A stretch of 64,000 bases of DNA, taken from NCBI RefSeq assembly GCF_014698015.1, contig NZ_JACXBS010000006.1, positions 124,001 to 188,000 on the forward strand. Reading direction: 5' to 3'. This stretch comes from Kocuria sp. cx-455. Its GTDB lineage: Bacteria > Actinomycetota > Actinomycetes > Actinomycetales > Micrococcaceae. The notes beneath the pieces are model-generated. The model saw only the letters and a list, made by a program, of their open reading frames with translations, was not told the DNA's origin and did not search any database. This document shows, piece after piece, positions 26,636-34,700 of the stretch; position 1 is the stretch's first letter, and every line of letters starts with the position of its first letter. The position numbers and the translations under genes are program-made.

Positions 26636-27577
26636 CTACGCGTGGCGCATGTGCGGGGATTCCTTGTCCCGTAGCGCAGCGGTCTCCAGCTGGATGGTCG
26701 CGTGGTCGAAGGAGACGGGGAAGTGCTCCCGGACGCACCCGAGCACCGCCCCCAGGATCTCCGGGGCGTGACCGGATTCAAAGCACCGATCCTCCACGAC
26801 CACGTGGGCGGACAACACCGGGAGCCCCGTGCCGATCGTGGAGGCGTGGACGTCGTGAACGTCCCGCACGTGTTCCAAGGCCATGATGTGCTCCCGCACC
26901 TCGTCCAGGTCCACCCCCTTGGGCGTGAACTCCATGAGCACACCCATGGTCTCGCGAAGCAGCCGGAACGCCCGGGGCAGGATCAGGGCGGCAATGAACA
27001 GCCCGGCAATGGTGTCCGCGCGTTGGAACCCGGTGGTGTGGATGACGATCGCGGCAATGATCACGCCCATGGACCCGAGAGCGTCATTGAGTACTTCGAG
27101 GAAGGCGGCACGCATGTTGAAATTCGAGTCCCGGGCGGAGGCGAGCACGGCCATGGCCGCAATGTTGGCGACCAAACCGATCGTGCCGAAGATCAGCAGC
27201 TCAAGGGAGGGGATGTCGCTGGGTTCGAAGAGTCGCCGGATGCCCTCGATGGCCGCATAGATTCCCACCGCCAGGAGCAACACGGCCTGACCGAGCGCCG
27301 CGATCACCTCGATGCGCGCGAATCCCCACGTGCGGCGGCCGCTGGGCGGACGCAACATCATGGTCGCGGCGATCACGGCCACCAGCAGACCCGAGGCATC
27401 CGCCGCGGCATGGGCGGTGTCCGTGAGCAGCGCGAGGCTTCCGGTGATCACGCTGCCCACCGCCTGCGCAATCACGATGATTGCGGTAATGCCGAACGCG
27501 ATGACCAACCGCCGCCGCGTGCCACGGTCGGCCGCCTGGGGCACGTGGGAATGTCCGTGGTCGTGACCCATTCCCAT
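26636..27577 (-). CDS. Cation diffusion facilitator (CzcD-type divalent metal exporter)
   Basis: A 313-residue CDF transporter with a histidine-rich start (HDHGHSH), six membrane segments and the HxxxD metal site in membrane helices 2 and 5 (DTAHAAADASG; NDALGSMGV). The C-terminal cytoplasmic domain (about residues 215-300) has the dimer-type fold with HVVVEDRCF. It exports Zn, Co or similar ions in exchange for protons. The ATG at 27577 follows GGAGGAG; an upstream in-frame start at 27694 has no site. It is divergent from the adjacent membrane protein gene. Confidence 0.92.
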   Translation of the reverse strand: MGMGHDHGHSHVPQAADRGTRRRLVIAFGITAIIVIAQAVGSVITGSLALLTDTAHAAADASGLLVAVIAATMMLRPPSGRRTWGFARIEVIAALGQAVLLLAVGIYAAIEGIRRLFEPSDIPSLELLIFGTIGLVANIAAMAVLASARDSNFNMRAAFLEVLNDALGSMGVIIAAIVIHTTGFQRADTIAGLFIAALILPRAFRLLRETMGVLMEFTPKGVDLDEVREHIMALEHVRDVHDVHASTIGTGLPVLSAHVVVEDRCFESGHAPEILGAVLGCVREHFPVSFDHATIQLETAALRDKESPHMRHA

Positions 27578-27715
27578 GACTGCACTCCTCCGATTGACCG
27601 TTGCGGTCCTGTAGATAACGCTACGACAGGGCAAACCCCTTCTACAGTGATCATTACGGTGCGCCGAGCCAAAGGCCAAAACGACCGACGTCACCGAACG
27701 TCAAGGGGAGGACCC

Positions 27716-28285
27716 ATGAACCGTTCAATCCGTCTCCGGGATTATGCCGTGGCAGCGGCGTGGGGTTTTGCGGAGGCCACCGCGTTCTTCATTGTTCCGG
27801 ACGTGTGGCTGTCCGCGGTGGCCATGAGGAGCACCAAGCGCGGGTTGCAATGCGTGGCTTCCGCGACGACCGGAGCAGTGTTGGGCGGAGCGGTCACTCA
27901 TCTATGGGGTGCCAGGACAGACGCAGCGCGCTCGGCACGGGCGCTGGCCACCCTACCCGCGGTCTCTCCCGCCATGGTGCGCCGAGTCGAGAACGACTAT
28001 GCGGCCAATGGCTACCAGTCGCTGCTCACCGGGCCGCTGCGGGGTACGCCGTACAAGATCTATGCCCGCACCAATGGGCTGCTGGGCCGTTCCCTGCCTC
28101 GATTCCTGCTGTGGTCCGTCCCGGCCCGCGCGCCCCGGTTCATCCTGGTCACCGCAGCCATTGGTGGACTGGACGCGCTGGGACGAAAACTCCTGCCGAA
28201 CGGTCCCGAGTGGGTCCGCTGGAGCATCTTCGGCGCGGGCTGGCTCGGGTTCTACACGTGGTTCTTCAAGACCTTGGGCCGCTGA
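27716..28285 (+). CDS. Predicted membrane protein of unknown function
   Basis: A 189-residue protein with hydrophobic segments near residues 10-35, 40-60, 125-150 and 165-185, starting MNRSIRLRDYAVAAAWGFAEATAFFIVPDVWLS when read in two parts from 27716. The ATG has GGGGAGG ahead. The WGFAEATAFFIVPDVWL stretch resembles a conserved family of small membrane proteins with re-entrant type loops, but I cannot name it. It stands between the CDF exporter and hsp20. Confidence 0.7.
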   Translation: MNRSIRLRDYAVAAAWGFAEATAFFIVPDVWLSAVAMRSTKRGLQCVASATTGAVLGGAVTHLWGARTDAARSARALATLPAVSPAMVRRVENDYAANGYQSLLTGPLRGTPYKIYARTNGLLGRSLPRFLLWSVPARAPRFILVTAAIGGLDALGRKLLPNGPEWVRWSIFGAGWLGFYTWFFKTLGR

Positions 28286-28296
28286 CTGCGACCAGC

Positions 28297-28317
28297 TTTG
28301 AGCGGGCATGACTCAAG
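28297..28317 (+). promoter_or_regulatory. Second HAIR-like (HspR) element
   Basis: TTTGAGC, seven bases, then ACTCAAG. The right half is a perfect match to the HspR HAIR consensus (CTTGAGT-N7-ACTCAAG) and the left half matches 5 of 7. It lies 19 bases upstream of the CIRCE element and directly after the preceding gene. Confidence 0.6.
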
Positions 28318-28335
28318 TTTCCTTCCCCACTCCCT

Positions 28336-28362
28336 GGCACTCTGCATCATAGAGTGCTAGAT
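28336..28362 (+). promoter_or_regulatory. CIRCE element (HrcA operator)
   Basis: CTGGCACTC, nine bases, then GAGTGCTAG: the CIRCE consensus is TTAGCACTC-N9-GAGTGCTAA. The core inverted repeat is intact with exact nine-base spacing. It lies about 100 bases ahead of hsp20. Confidence 0.9.
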
Positions 28363-28373
28363 TATGTCTTACT

Positions 28374-28394
28374 TGAGCGATGTAGGCTCAAGTA
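28374..28394 (+). promoter_or_regulatory. HAIR element (HspR operator)
   Basis: CTTGAGC, seven bases, then GCTCAAG: 6 of 7 positions in each half match the HAIR consensus and the two halves are perfect inverted repeats. It lies 11 bases after the CIRCE element and 70 bases ahead of the hsp20 start. Confidence 0.9.
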
Positions 28395-28463
28395 ACGTGA
28401 TATCTCCACGGAATGGTAAACGGGGACTCTCACGTAAGCCTTACTGTATGAGGAGCACACATC

Positions 28464-28937
28464 ATGGCAACTTTTGATCCGTTCTCTGAAGTTCAGAACT
28501 TCGCCAACCAGATCCTGGCGTCCCGTAACGGCTTGGAGCAGATGCCCATGGACCTGTATCGCCAAGGAGCCAATTACTACTTGACGGCAGATCTGCCGGG
28601 AATTGATCCCGGGAGCGTCGACGTGGACGTCGACGGGCAACTGCTGACCATTCGGGCTCAGCGCAAACTGCCCACCGCGGGGCAGGACACCAAATGGATC
28701 GTCCGTGAGCGCCGCAGCCACTCGTTCGTCCGGCAGTTGAACTTGGGGCAGGGCATCAACTCCGAGGAGATCACCGCGTCCTACGACAACGGTGTGCTGA
28801 CGGTGACCATCCCCGTCTCTCCCAAGGAGCAACCGCGCAAGATTGAGGTCACGACCGGGGAGTCTGCGAAGCAGGTGCAACTGGAACAGACCGAGGAAGA
28901 TTCCACGGCAGAAATTTCCTCATCCGAGCAAAGCTGA
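28464..28937 (+). CDS. Small heat-shock protein Hsp20 (alpha-crystallin family)
   Basis: A 157-residue holdase chaperone. After a short N-terminus, residues about 35-130 form the alpha-crystallin domain: YYLTADLPGIDPGSVDVDV, RSHSFVRQLNLGQGI and the conserved YDNGVLTVTIPVSP near the end, followed by an acidic tail. It binds unfolding proteins during stress. The ATG at 28464 has AGGAG ahead. It is a single-gene unit, with a CIRCE and two HAIR-type operators upstream and its own terminator downstream. Confidence 0.95.
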   Translation: MATFDPFSEVQNFANQILASRNGLEQMPMDLYRQGANYYLTADLPGIDPGSVDVDVDGQLLTIRAQRKLPTAGQDTKWIVRERRSHSFVRQLNLGQGINSEEITASYDNGVLTVTIPVSPKEQPRKIEVTTGESAKQVQLEQTEEDSTAEISSSEQS

Positions 28938-28954
28938 TCCCCTCCTCGGTCCTC

Positions 28955-28997
28955 AAAGGCCCTCGAACACTTCCAAAAGAAGTGCTCGAGGGCCTTT
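28955..28997 (+). terminator. Intrinsic terminator of hsp20
   Basis: A 19-position stem with one A-C mismatch, starting AAAGGCCCTCGA and closing TCGAGGGCCTTT, with a five-base loop CAAAA. It starts 17 bases after the hsp20 stop and ends in TTT. Confidence 0.88.
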
Positions 28998-29066
28998 AGC
29001 GTGGCATCACCCCACCGGAACAGGATTGGAAACGCGGTTGCACCGCACCGCCGTGAGGAGTTGCGA

Positions 29067-32000
29067 CTACCTCTCCATGATCCAGCGAGCGATGTCCGCC
29101 ACGTCCTGACGGGCGGTCGAGGACCACACCATGAGCGTGTAGGTGTGGGGCGCTCCCTCGGTGACGATCGCGGTGGTGTCCACACCGGCGAGCTGCAGCT
29201 CGGCCACCGTGTTCATGGTGTCCGGGTACAGAATGTCGTGATCGCCCTGGGTCACCAACGTGCGCGGCAGCCGATCATAAGAACCGTACGCGGGGCTGAC
29301 CAGCGGGTCTCGAACGTCCCGCTCTCCGGCCCACCAACGACCCGACAGGCGCAGCTTCTTGACGCTGAGCATGTTGTCCTTGGCCTCGTACTCGGCGATC
29401 TCGGGGTTGGTGAGGGTCACGTCCACCCACGGCGCGATCAGTACCAGGCCGTCCAGCGGGGCTACCCCCTTGTCCCGCAGCCGTTGTGCCTGCGCCAGGG
29501 CCAGGCCGCCACCGGAGGAGTCACCCATGAAGTACACGTGCGAGCCCAGTGTGCGGGCCAGTTCCAGGGTTCCGTCCACCAGGGGTTCGACCTCGTCCAC
29601 GGTGTGAACAGGGGCCAGCGCATAGCTGGGCACCAGCACCGTGGCACCGGTCCGTTTGATGAGCTCGTCCAGGAACCGCCAGTGCGTGCGCACCATGGCG
29701 TTCACGTAGCCACCGCCGTGCCAGTACACGATCACCCGAGTTTCCGCATTGCAGATCCGTGACTTGGGTTCGGCCACCAGCACGGGCCGCCGGGCCACCA
29801 TGACCTTCCGGAAGTCCACGCGTTCATGCATGGAACGGTGCGGAGCGGCCTCGGGCTTGTCCTTGCTCAACTCCTCCCGGGCGCTGTCTTCCTCCTCGGG
29901 CATGCTCGGCAGCAACGGCAGGAGCACATCGGTCGCCTTGAGCGCAGGGTCTGCCTGGCGCAGAACCACCTCCGAAACCGCCATGGCCTTCACGGGCACC
30001 ACACCGCTCGCGGCGTGTTCCGACGCGGCGGCCGACCCACCGTTCGAGGCGACGGCGCGGCGGGAGGTGGGTGCGGCGGCGTCGTGATCGGAGCGGGAAT
30101 CCGAACCGGCACCGGCCCCAGCCCCGGCTGTTGCGGCACCACCCGCGGCACCGGCAGTGGCGCCGGCGGTAGCGGTGCGGGTCAACGACTCGCCTTCAAC
30201 GTCCACGCGGGGCAGGATCTTGTCCAGCCACCGGGGCAGCCACCAGACCTTTTCGCCCATGATTCGCATGACGGCCGGGATCAGGAACATGCGGACCACG
30301 AACGCGTCCAGCAGCACACCGATTGCCAGGCCGAAACCAATGGGTTTGATCATGGACAGGTGCGCGAAAATGAAGCCCGCGAACACGGAGATCATGATGA
30401 TCGCCGCGGCGGTGACCACTGCGCGGCCCGCCTTGAACCCGTACACCACGGCCTGACGTGCCGGGTGGCCGTGAACGTAGGCCTCGCGCATACCCGAGCC
30501 CAGGAACAGCTGGTAGTCCATGGCCAGACCGAACAGGATGCCGATCATCAGGGTGGGCAGGAAGCTCAGGATGGGCCCGGGATCGTGCACGCCCATCAGC
30601 TCGCCACCCCAGCCCCACTGGTAGACCGCGACCACGGCACCCAGGGATGCCAGGACCGAGAGCAGGAAGCCCGCGGAGGCGATCACCGGGACAACAATGG
30701 AGCGGAAAACCATGAGCAGCAGAAGCAACGAGATGATGATGACCACGCCCAGGTAGAGCGGGAGCTTCTCGCCGAGCAGCTGGGAGACGTCGATGTTGGC
30801 GGCGGTGGTACCGGCCACGCCGATCGTGACGTCCTCGCTCTCCTGGAGATCGCCGTTGAGGCCGCGCAGGTTGTTGACGAGTTCCTCGGTGGCGGCATCC
30901 GCGGGACCGGATTCCGGGATCACCTGAATCACGCCGGCGCGACGGTCGTCGGTGGTCACGGCGGGCATCACATTGGCCACATCATCCTGGTCGGCAATGC
31001 GATCGGAGACCACGTTGAGTTTCTCGGTGGCCTGGTCCTCGGTCAGGCCCTCGGGCAGATCCACCACGGCCACGAGCGGGCCGTTCTCGCCGGCGCCGAA
31101 GTCATCGGCAATGCGCTGGAAGGCCTGGTACGACGTGCTGTCCACCGATTCGGTGGAGGCATCCGGCAGTCCCAGGCGCATGTCCTGAGCCGGCAGCGCG
31201 AGCACCACCAACACGCCCACGCTCAGCAGCGAGGTGATCCAGGGGTGGCGCAGGTGGAACGGAACGTCGTGTTCGTTGATGTGCTGCTCGTCGGGGGCGG
31301 CGTTGCGCTGCTTGCGGGGCAGCGCCTTACGCCCGGCCAGGGACAGCAGTGCGGGGGTCAGGGTCAGGGTGATGAGCAGGGCGATGAGCACGGCAACGCC
31401 GGCCACGGTGCCCATCAGACCCAGGAACGGAATGCCGGTCACGTTCAGCGCGACCAGGGCAACGATCACGGTCAGGGCCGCGAAGAACACGGCGGTACCG
31501 GAGGTGCCCACGGCCATGCCGATGGATTCCTTGATCTCCATGCCGCGGCGCAGCTGTTGGCGGTGCCGGTTCAGGACGAACAGCGAGTAGTCGATACCCA
31601 CGGCCAGACCGAGCATCACGCCCAGCATGGGCGTCACGGACATCATGTCGATCACGCCGGAGAAGGCGAGCGTCGCGGCCGTGGAAATGCCCACGCCGAT
31701 CAGCGCGGTCAACACCGGCAGAATGGCCGGTACCAGGGCGCGCAGCATGACCAGCAGCACGATCGCGGCGATCACCACGCCCACGATTTCCGCCGGACCC
31801 ACCAGTGACGAGATGTCCTGCGCGAGCTCCTGGGAGAAGTCCACACCCACGCCGTCGACCGGGTGGTCGTTCACGGCGTTCATGACGGCTTCCTTGGCAT
31901 CCGCGGTCACGGAGGTTTGATCCACGGTGAAGTTCACCACCGAAATGGCGGAGTCGCCGTCCGCGGAGACCACGCGGTAGTCACCCATGCGTTCCATGGT

Positions 32001-32531
32001 CTGCTCGCCGGATTCCAGCTGAGCCTGCTGCTCCTGGATCTGTTGCGGGTTGATGCCACGCTGCTGCAGGATCTGGTCCGCGTTGGCCCCCGGGGGCAGG
32101 TTCTCCTGCAGTTGCTGGATGGCCCGTTGGCCCTCCTCCAGTTGCTGGCGACCGTCCACGAGCTGCTGCCGCCCGTCGTCGAGCTGAGCCTGCGCCTCGA
32201 ACGGGTTGGTGGCGCTGTCGACCTGGTCGATGCCCTCGGTCGAGGCGACGGCGTCCGCGATGCCCTGCCGCTGCTCCTCGGTGAATTCCGATCCGTCCTC
32301 GGTGTAGAAGACCATGCGTCCCGTGCCCTGGTTGGCCTCCGGCAGTTCATCCTGCAGGCGGTCAGCGAGCTGCTGAGTTTCGGTGCCGGGGATGGTGATC
32401 GCGTTGGACAGCTGCACACCGGAGAACGCAACGGCCCCCACGGAGATGGCCAGCACGGCGATCCACGACACAATCACCGCCCACGCGTGACGGGCCGAGC
32501 CGATGCCCAGCCGGTAAAGAAGTCGAGCCAC
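29067..32531 (-). CDS. MmpL/RND transporter fused to a C-terminal alpha/beta-hydrolase (esterase)
   Basis: A single intact frame of 1154 residues. Residues 1 to about 775 are a complete MmpL-type RND transporter with twelve membrane segments, two extracytoplasmic loops (the first rich in glutamine and coiled-coil-like) and GIDYSLF and AMDYQLF proton-relay motifs. Residues about 785-865 are a low-complexity Ala/Gly/Ser linker. The rest is a hormone-sensitive-lipase-type hydrolase: HGGG oxyanion hole at 938, nucleophile Ser1005 (GDSSG), Asp1097 or 1099 (GDHD), His1129 (APHTY). With twelve segments the hydrolase should face the cytoplasm. The GTG at 32531 has AGGAG ahead. A TetR gene lies upstream. 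Confidence 0.9.
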   Translation of the reverse strand: MARLLYRLGIGSARHAWAVIVSWIAVLAISVGAVAFSGVQLSNAITIPGTETQQLADRLQDELPEANQGTGRMVFYTEDGSEFTEEQRQGIADAVASTEGIDQVDSATNPFEAQAQLDDGRQQLVDGRQQLEEGQRAIQQLQENLPPGANADQILQQRGINPQQIQEQQAQLESGEQTMERMGDYRVVSADGDSAISVVNFTVDQTSVTADAKEAVMNAVNDHPVDGVGVDFSQELAQDISSLVGPAEIVGVVIAAIVLLVMLRALVPAILPVLTALIGVGISTAATLAFSGVIDMMSVTPMLGVMLGLAVGIDYSLFVLNRHRQQLRRGMEIKESIGMAVGTSGTAVFFAALTVIVALVALNVTGIPFLGLMGTVAGVAVLIALLITLTLTPALLSLAGRKALPRKQRNAAPDEQHINEHDVPFHLRHPWITSLLSVGVLVVLALPAQDMRLGLPDASTESVDSTSYQAFQRIADDFGAGENGPLVAVVDLPEGLTEDQATEKLNVVSDRIADQDDVANVMPAVTTDDRRAGVIQVIPESGPADAATEELVNNLRGLNGDLQESEDVTIGVAGTTAANIDVSQLLGEKLPLYLGVVIIISLLLLLMVFRSIVVPVIASAGFLLSVLASLGAVVAVYQWGWGGELMGVHDPGPILSFLPTLMIGILFGLAMDYQLFLGSGMREAYVHGHPARQAVVYGFKAGRAVVTAAAIIMISVFAGFIFAHLSMIKPIGFGLAIGVLLDAFVVRMFLIPAVMRIMGEKVWWLPRWLDKILPRVDVEGESLTRTATAGATAGAAGGAATAGAGAGAGSDSRSDHDAAAPTSRRAVASNGGSAAASEHAASGVVPVKAMAVSEVVLRQADPALKATDVLLPLLPSMPEEEDSAREELSKDKPEAAPHRSMHERVDFRKVMVARRPVLVAEPKSRICNAETRVIVYWHGGGYVNAMVRTHWRFLDELIKRTGATVLVPSYALAPVHTVDEVEPLVDGTLELARTLGSHVYFMGDSSGGGLALAQAQRLRDKGVAPLDGLVLIAPWVDVTLTNPEIAEYEAKDNMLSVKKLRLSGRWWAGERDVRDPLVSPAYGSYDRLPRTLVTQGDHDILYPDTMNTVAELQLAGVDTTAIVTEGAPHTYTLMVWSSTARQDVADIARWIMER

Positions 32532-32633
32532 GAGGAGTCTCCTACATGTCGGTAGCAATGGTCATGGTCAGATACGTTGCGCAAGAGCGGTTCCCGCCGA
32601 CGACGCCGCTCGCGCGGGCCGGTCGACGATAAG

Positions 32634-33284
32634 TCAGGTTGTGAAGCCGCGACCCAAAACGAGCAGGGCGTCGGACATCAGTTCGTCCCAGATGCGACGG
32701 GATTCATCGTTGAGTTCCCCGCCCGTTCGAAGGAGCCACGCGTCCATGCAGACGGACATGGAGTTGATGATGGAGGTGGCCACCAGCTGTAGTTCCAGCC
32801 GGTCGTGGTCGGGCAGCCGTTCGCAGAGCACGTTCTCCAACCGTTCGGTGGCCGCACTGGTCACCCGGAAACCCCATAACGCTGCGGTCGGTGATTCCTT
32901 CACCTCGGTGACCTGAAGCAACAGCGGACGCAGCGCCTCCACCAGGCTGTGAGACCGCATCGCGGTGCACAGATCCTGATACATGGAGCCCAACGTTTGC
33001 TCACCGCGTTCCGACGGATCCGGGAGTTCCGCCAGAACGGCCCGGATGAGCCGTGTGACAAGTTCCGACAGGTACTCGTAGCCGGCATCTTCCGCGGACG
33101 AGAAGTGGTTGAAAATGGTCCGCCTGGAGACGCCCGCCTTCGCGGCCAGGTCGTCGACGGTGAACCCTTGAATACCGTGGCGGTCGGTCAGCTCACCGGC
33201 GGCCATCACAATGGCGCGCCGGTTGTGCCACTTGAGGGCACCGCGCTTGTCTTTGGGGGCTTTCCCCTGGCATCCGATGTTCAC
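32634..33284 (-). CDS. TetR-family repressor, probable regulator of the MmpL-hydrolase gene
   Basis: A 216-residue regulator with an N-terminal helix-turn-helix (about residues 22-70; FTVDDLAAKAGVSRRTIFNHF) and a helical ligand domain that also carries two cysteines. It is 102 bases upstream of the MmpL-hydrolase gene on the same strand, a usual arrangement for local repressors of lipid or drug exporters. A candidate operator is at 33289-33308, against its own start codon. The effector is unknown. Confidence 0.9.
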   Translation of the reverse strand: MNIGCQGKAPKDKRGALKWHNRRAIVMAAGELTDRHGIQGFTVDDLAAKAGVSRRTIFNHFSSAEDAGYEYLSELVTRLIRAVLAELPDPSERGEQTLGSMYQDLCTAMRSHSLVEALRPLLLQVTEVKESPTAALWGFRVTSAATERLENVLCERLPDHDRLELQLVATSIINSMSVCMDAWLLRTGGELNDESRRIWDELMSDALLVLGRGFTT

Positions 33285-33288
33285 GTGT

Positions 33289-33308
33289 CAACAATAGGCC
33301 ACTTGTTG
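33289..33308 (-). promoter_or_regulatory. Candidate TetR operator
   Basis: The inverted repeat CAACAA, eight bases, TTGTTG lies five bases ahead of the TetR start codon, followed by a second small palindrome TGCAC-TCT-GTGCA (33307-33319). The position over the likely promoter suits autoregulation. The match to any known operator is not established. Confidence 0.4.
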
Positions 33309-33407
33309 CACTCTGTGCACCTTTCGACACCGAGTGTGGGCAAGCAGACTTCCGAGTGAACACTGGTGGTGATCCTCAGAACGTTCGGGCCTTACAGGCA
33401 GTTCATC

Positions 33408-34700
33408 TTACGATAGATAACTTCTCTGGACCTCCGCTGGAACCATGCCGCCGCCGGTGAGCCAGGCAATGTGGGTGGCGTTCTTCAGCTTCTGGCCGGT
33501 GAGGTTCTTGCGGTCCATGTACTCCGTGGCGGCGCTGATCCAGTGCGGCCCGTCCAGGCTGGCCACCGCGGAGGGCTCCGCAAGTATTCCCTCTGTGGCA
33601 TACAGTAATTTGACCTGGTTCTTCATGTGCTGATCCGTCACCGTGTAGTAACCGTCGATCAGTCCTTGCATGCGCCGCCCCACGAAACCGGAGGGTCGCC
33701 CCACGGCCAGTCCGTCCGCCACGGTGCGGGTGTCCAGACCCAGTTCCGAGACGGAGATCCGATCGTGGAGCCCGGTGTACGCACCCAGCATCATGGCCGG
33801 CGCGGCGGTGGGTTCAGCGAAAATGCAATGCACGGCGTCCCCGAATTCCAGCGCGAGGCCATAGGCCACTCCGCCGGGAGCGCCGCCAATGCCGCACGGG
33901 AGATACACGAACAACGGGTGATCCACAGCCACGGTGATCCCTTGGTCGCGCAACTGGCGAGCCACCCTTCGCCCCGCCACGGCGTATCCCGCGAACAGGC
34001 TGACCGAGTGTTCGTCGTCCACGAAGTGCGTGGTCGGATCGGTCTGTGCCGCTTGTCGTCCGGCGTCCACCGCCGCCGTGTAATCGGTGCTGTGCTCCAC
34101 CACCTCCACCCCCAGACCCCGGAGCAGTTCTTTCTTCCATGCTTGGGCGTGCGTGGACATGTGCACGGTGGCCTGCAGCCCGAGTGCGGCGGAGGTGATG
34201 CCGATGGACAGCCCCAAATTTCCGGTGGACCCCACGACCACCCGATGCTGAGCCATGAGGCGGCGGACGGGTGCCGAGCCGAACTCCCGGTAGTCGGTGG
34301 GTAGCAAACCCGCCTCGGCAGCCAGTGACTCGGCGTATTCCAGCACCTCGTGCACTCCCCCGCGGGCCTTGATGGAACCGCTCACGGGCAGGATGTCATC
34401 GCGCTTGAGCAGCAACGTGCCCGCGGCCAGACCCAGTTCGCGCTGCATGTCCGGAGCCGCATCCAAGGGCGACTCGATGACTCCGCGAGCCGCCGACGTC
34501 TCCGGGAAGGCTTGGGCGATCCACGGAGCGAACCGATCGAGCCTCGCGGCGGCGTCGTCCACGATGCTGCGCGAAAGGCCGGACGCGGACAGGCCCGCCG
34601 CGGAGATGGTCACGGCCGGGTTGAACCATGCCGATGGTTCCTGAGCGGCCAATCGTGTCAGGAACGGGTCATCGTGGAGCTTCGAGTGATTCGCCATCAT
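33408..34700 (-). CDS. dsdA: D-serine ammonia-lyase (D-serine dehydratase)
   Basis: A 430-residue fold-type II PLP enzyme that turns D-serine into pyruvate and ammonia. The Schiff-base lysine is Lys111 (SGSIKARGG), the phosphate loop is GSTGNLGLSIG, and other DsdA blocks are KRDDILPVSG, PCGIGGAPGGVAYGL, and GLAVGRPSGFVGR. The start ATG at 34700 overlaps the end of the maleylacetate reductase gene by four bases (ATGA), so it is co-translated with an aromatic gene, an odd partner. It ends the operon. Confidence 0.93.
   Translation of the reverse strand: MMANHSKLHDDPFLTRLAAQEPSAWFNPAVTISAAGLSASGLSRSIVDDAAARLDRFAPWIAQAFPETSAARGVIESPLDAAPDMQRELGLAAGTLLLKRDDILPVSGSIKARGGVHEVLEYAESLAAEAGLLPTDYREFGSAPVRRLMAQHRVVVGSTGNLGLSIGITSAALGLQATVHMSTHAQAWKKELLRGLGVEVVEHSTDYTAAVDAGRQAAQTDPTTHFVDDEHSVSLFAGYAVAGRRVARQLRDQGITVAVDHPLFVYLPCGIGGAPGGVAYGLALEFGDAVHCIFAEPTAAPAMMLGAYTGLHDRISVSELGLDTRTVADGLAVGRPSGFVGRRMQGLIDGYYTVTDQHMKNQVKLLYATEGILAEPSAVASLDGPHWISAATEYMDRKNLTGQKLKNATHIAWLTGGGMVPAEVQRSYLS

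Noticed and set aside
29826-31808. Plus-strand frame of 660 codons rich in His, Gly and Gln
   Set aside because: It lies wholly opposite the MmpL transporter. The composition is that of a reversed GC-rich gene and no start site is visible.
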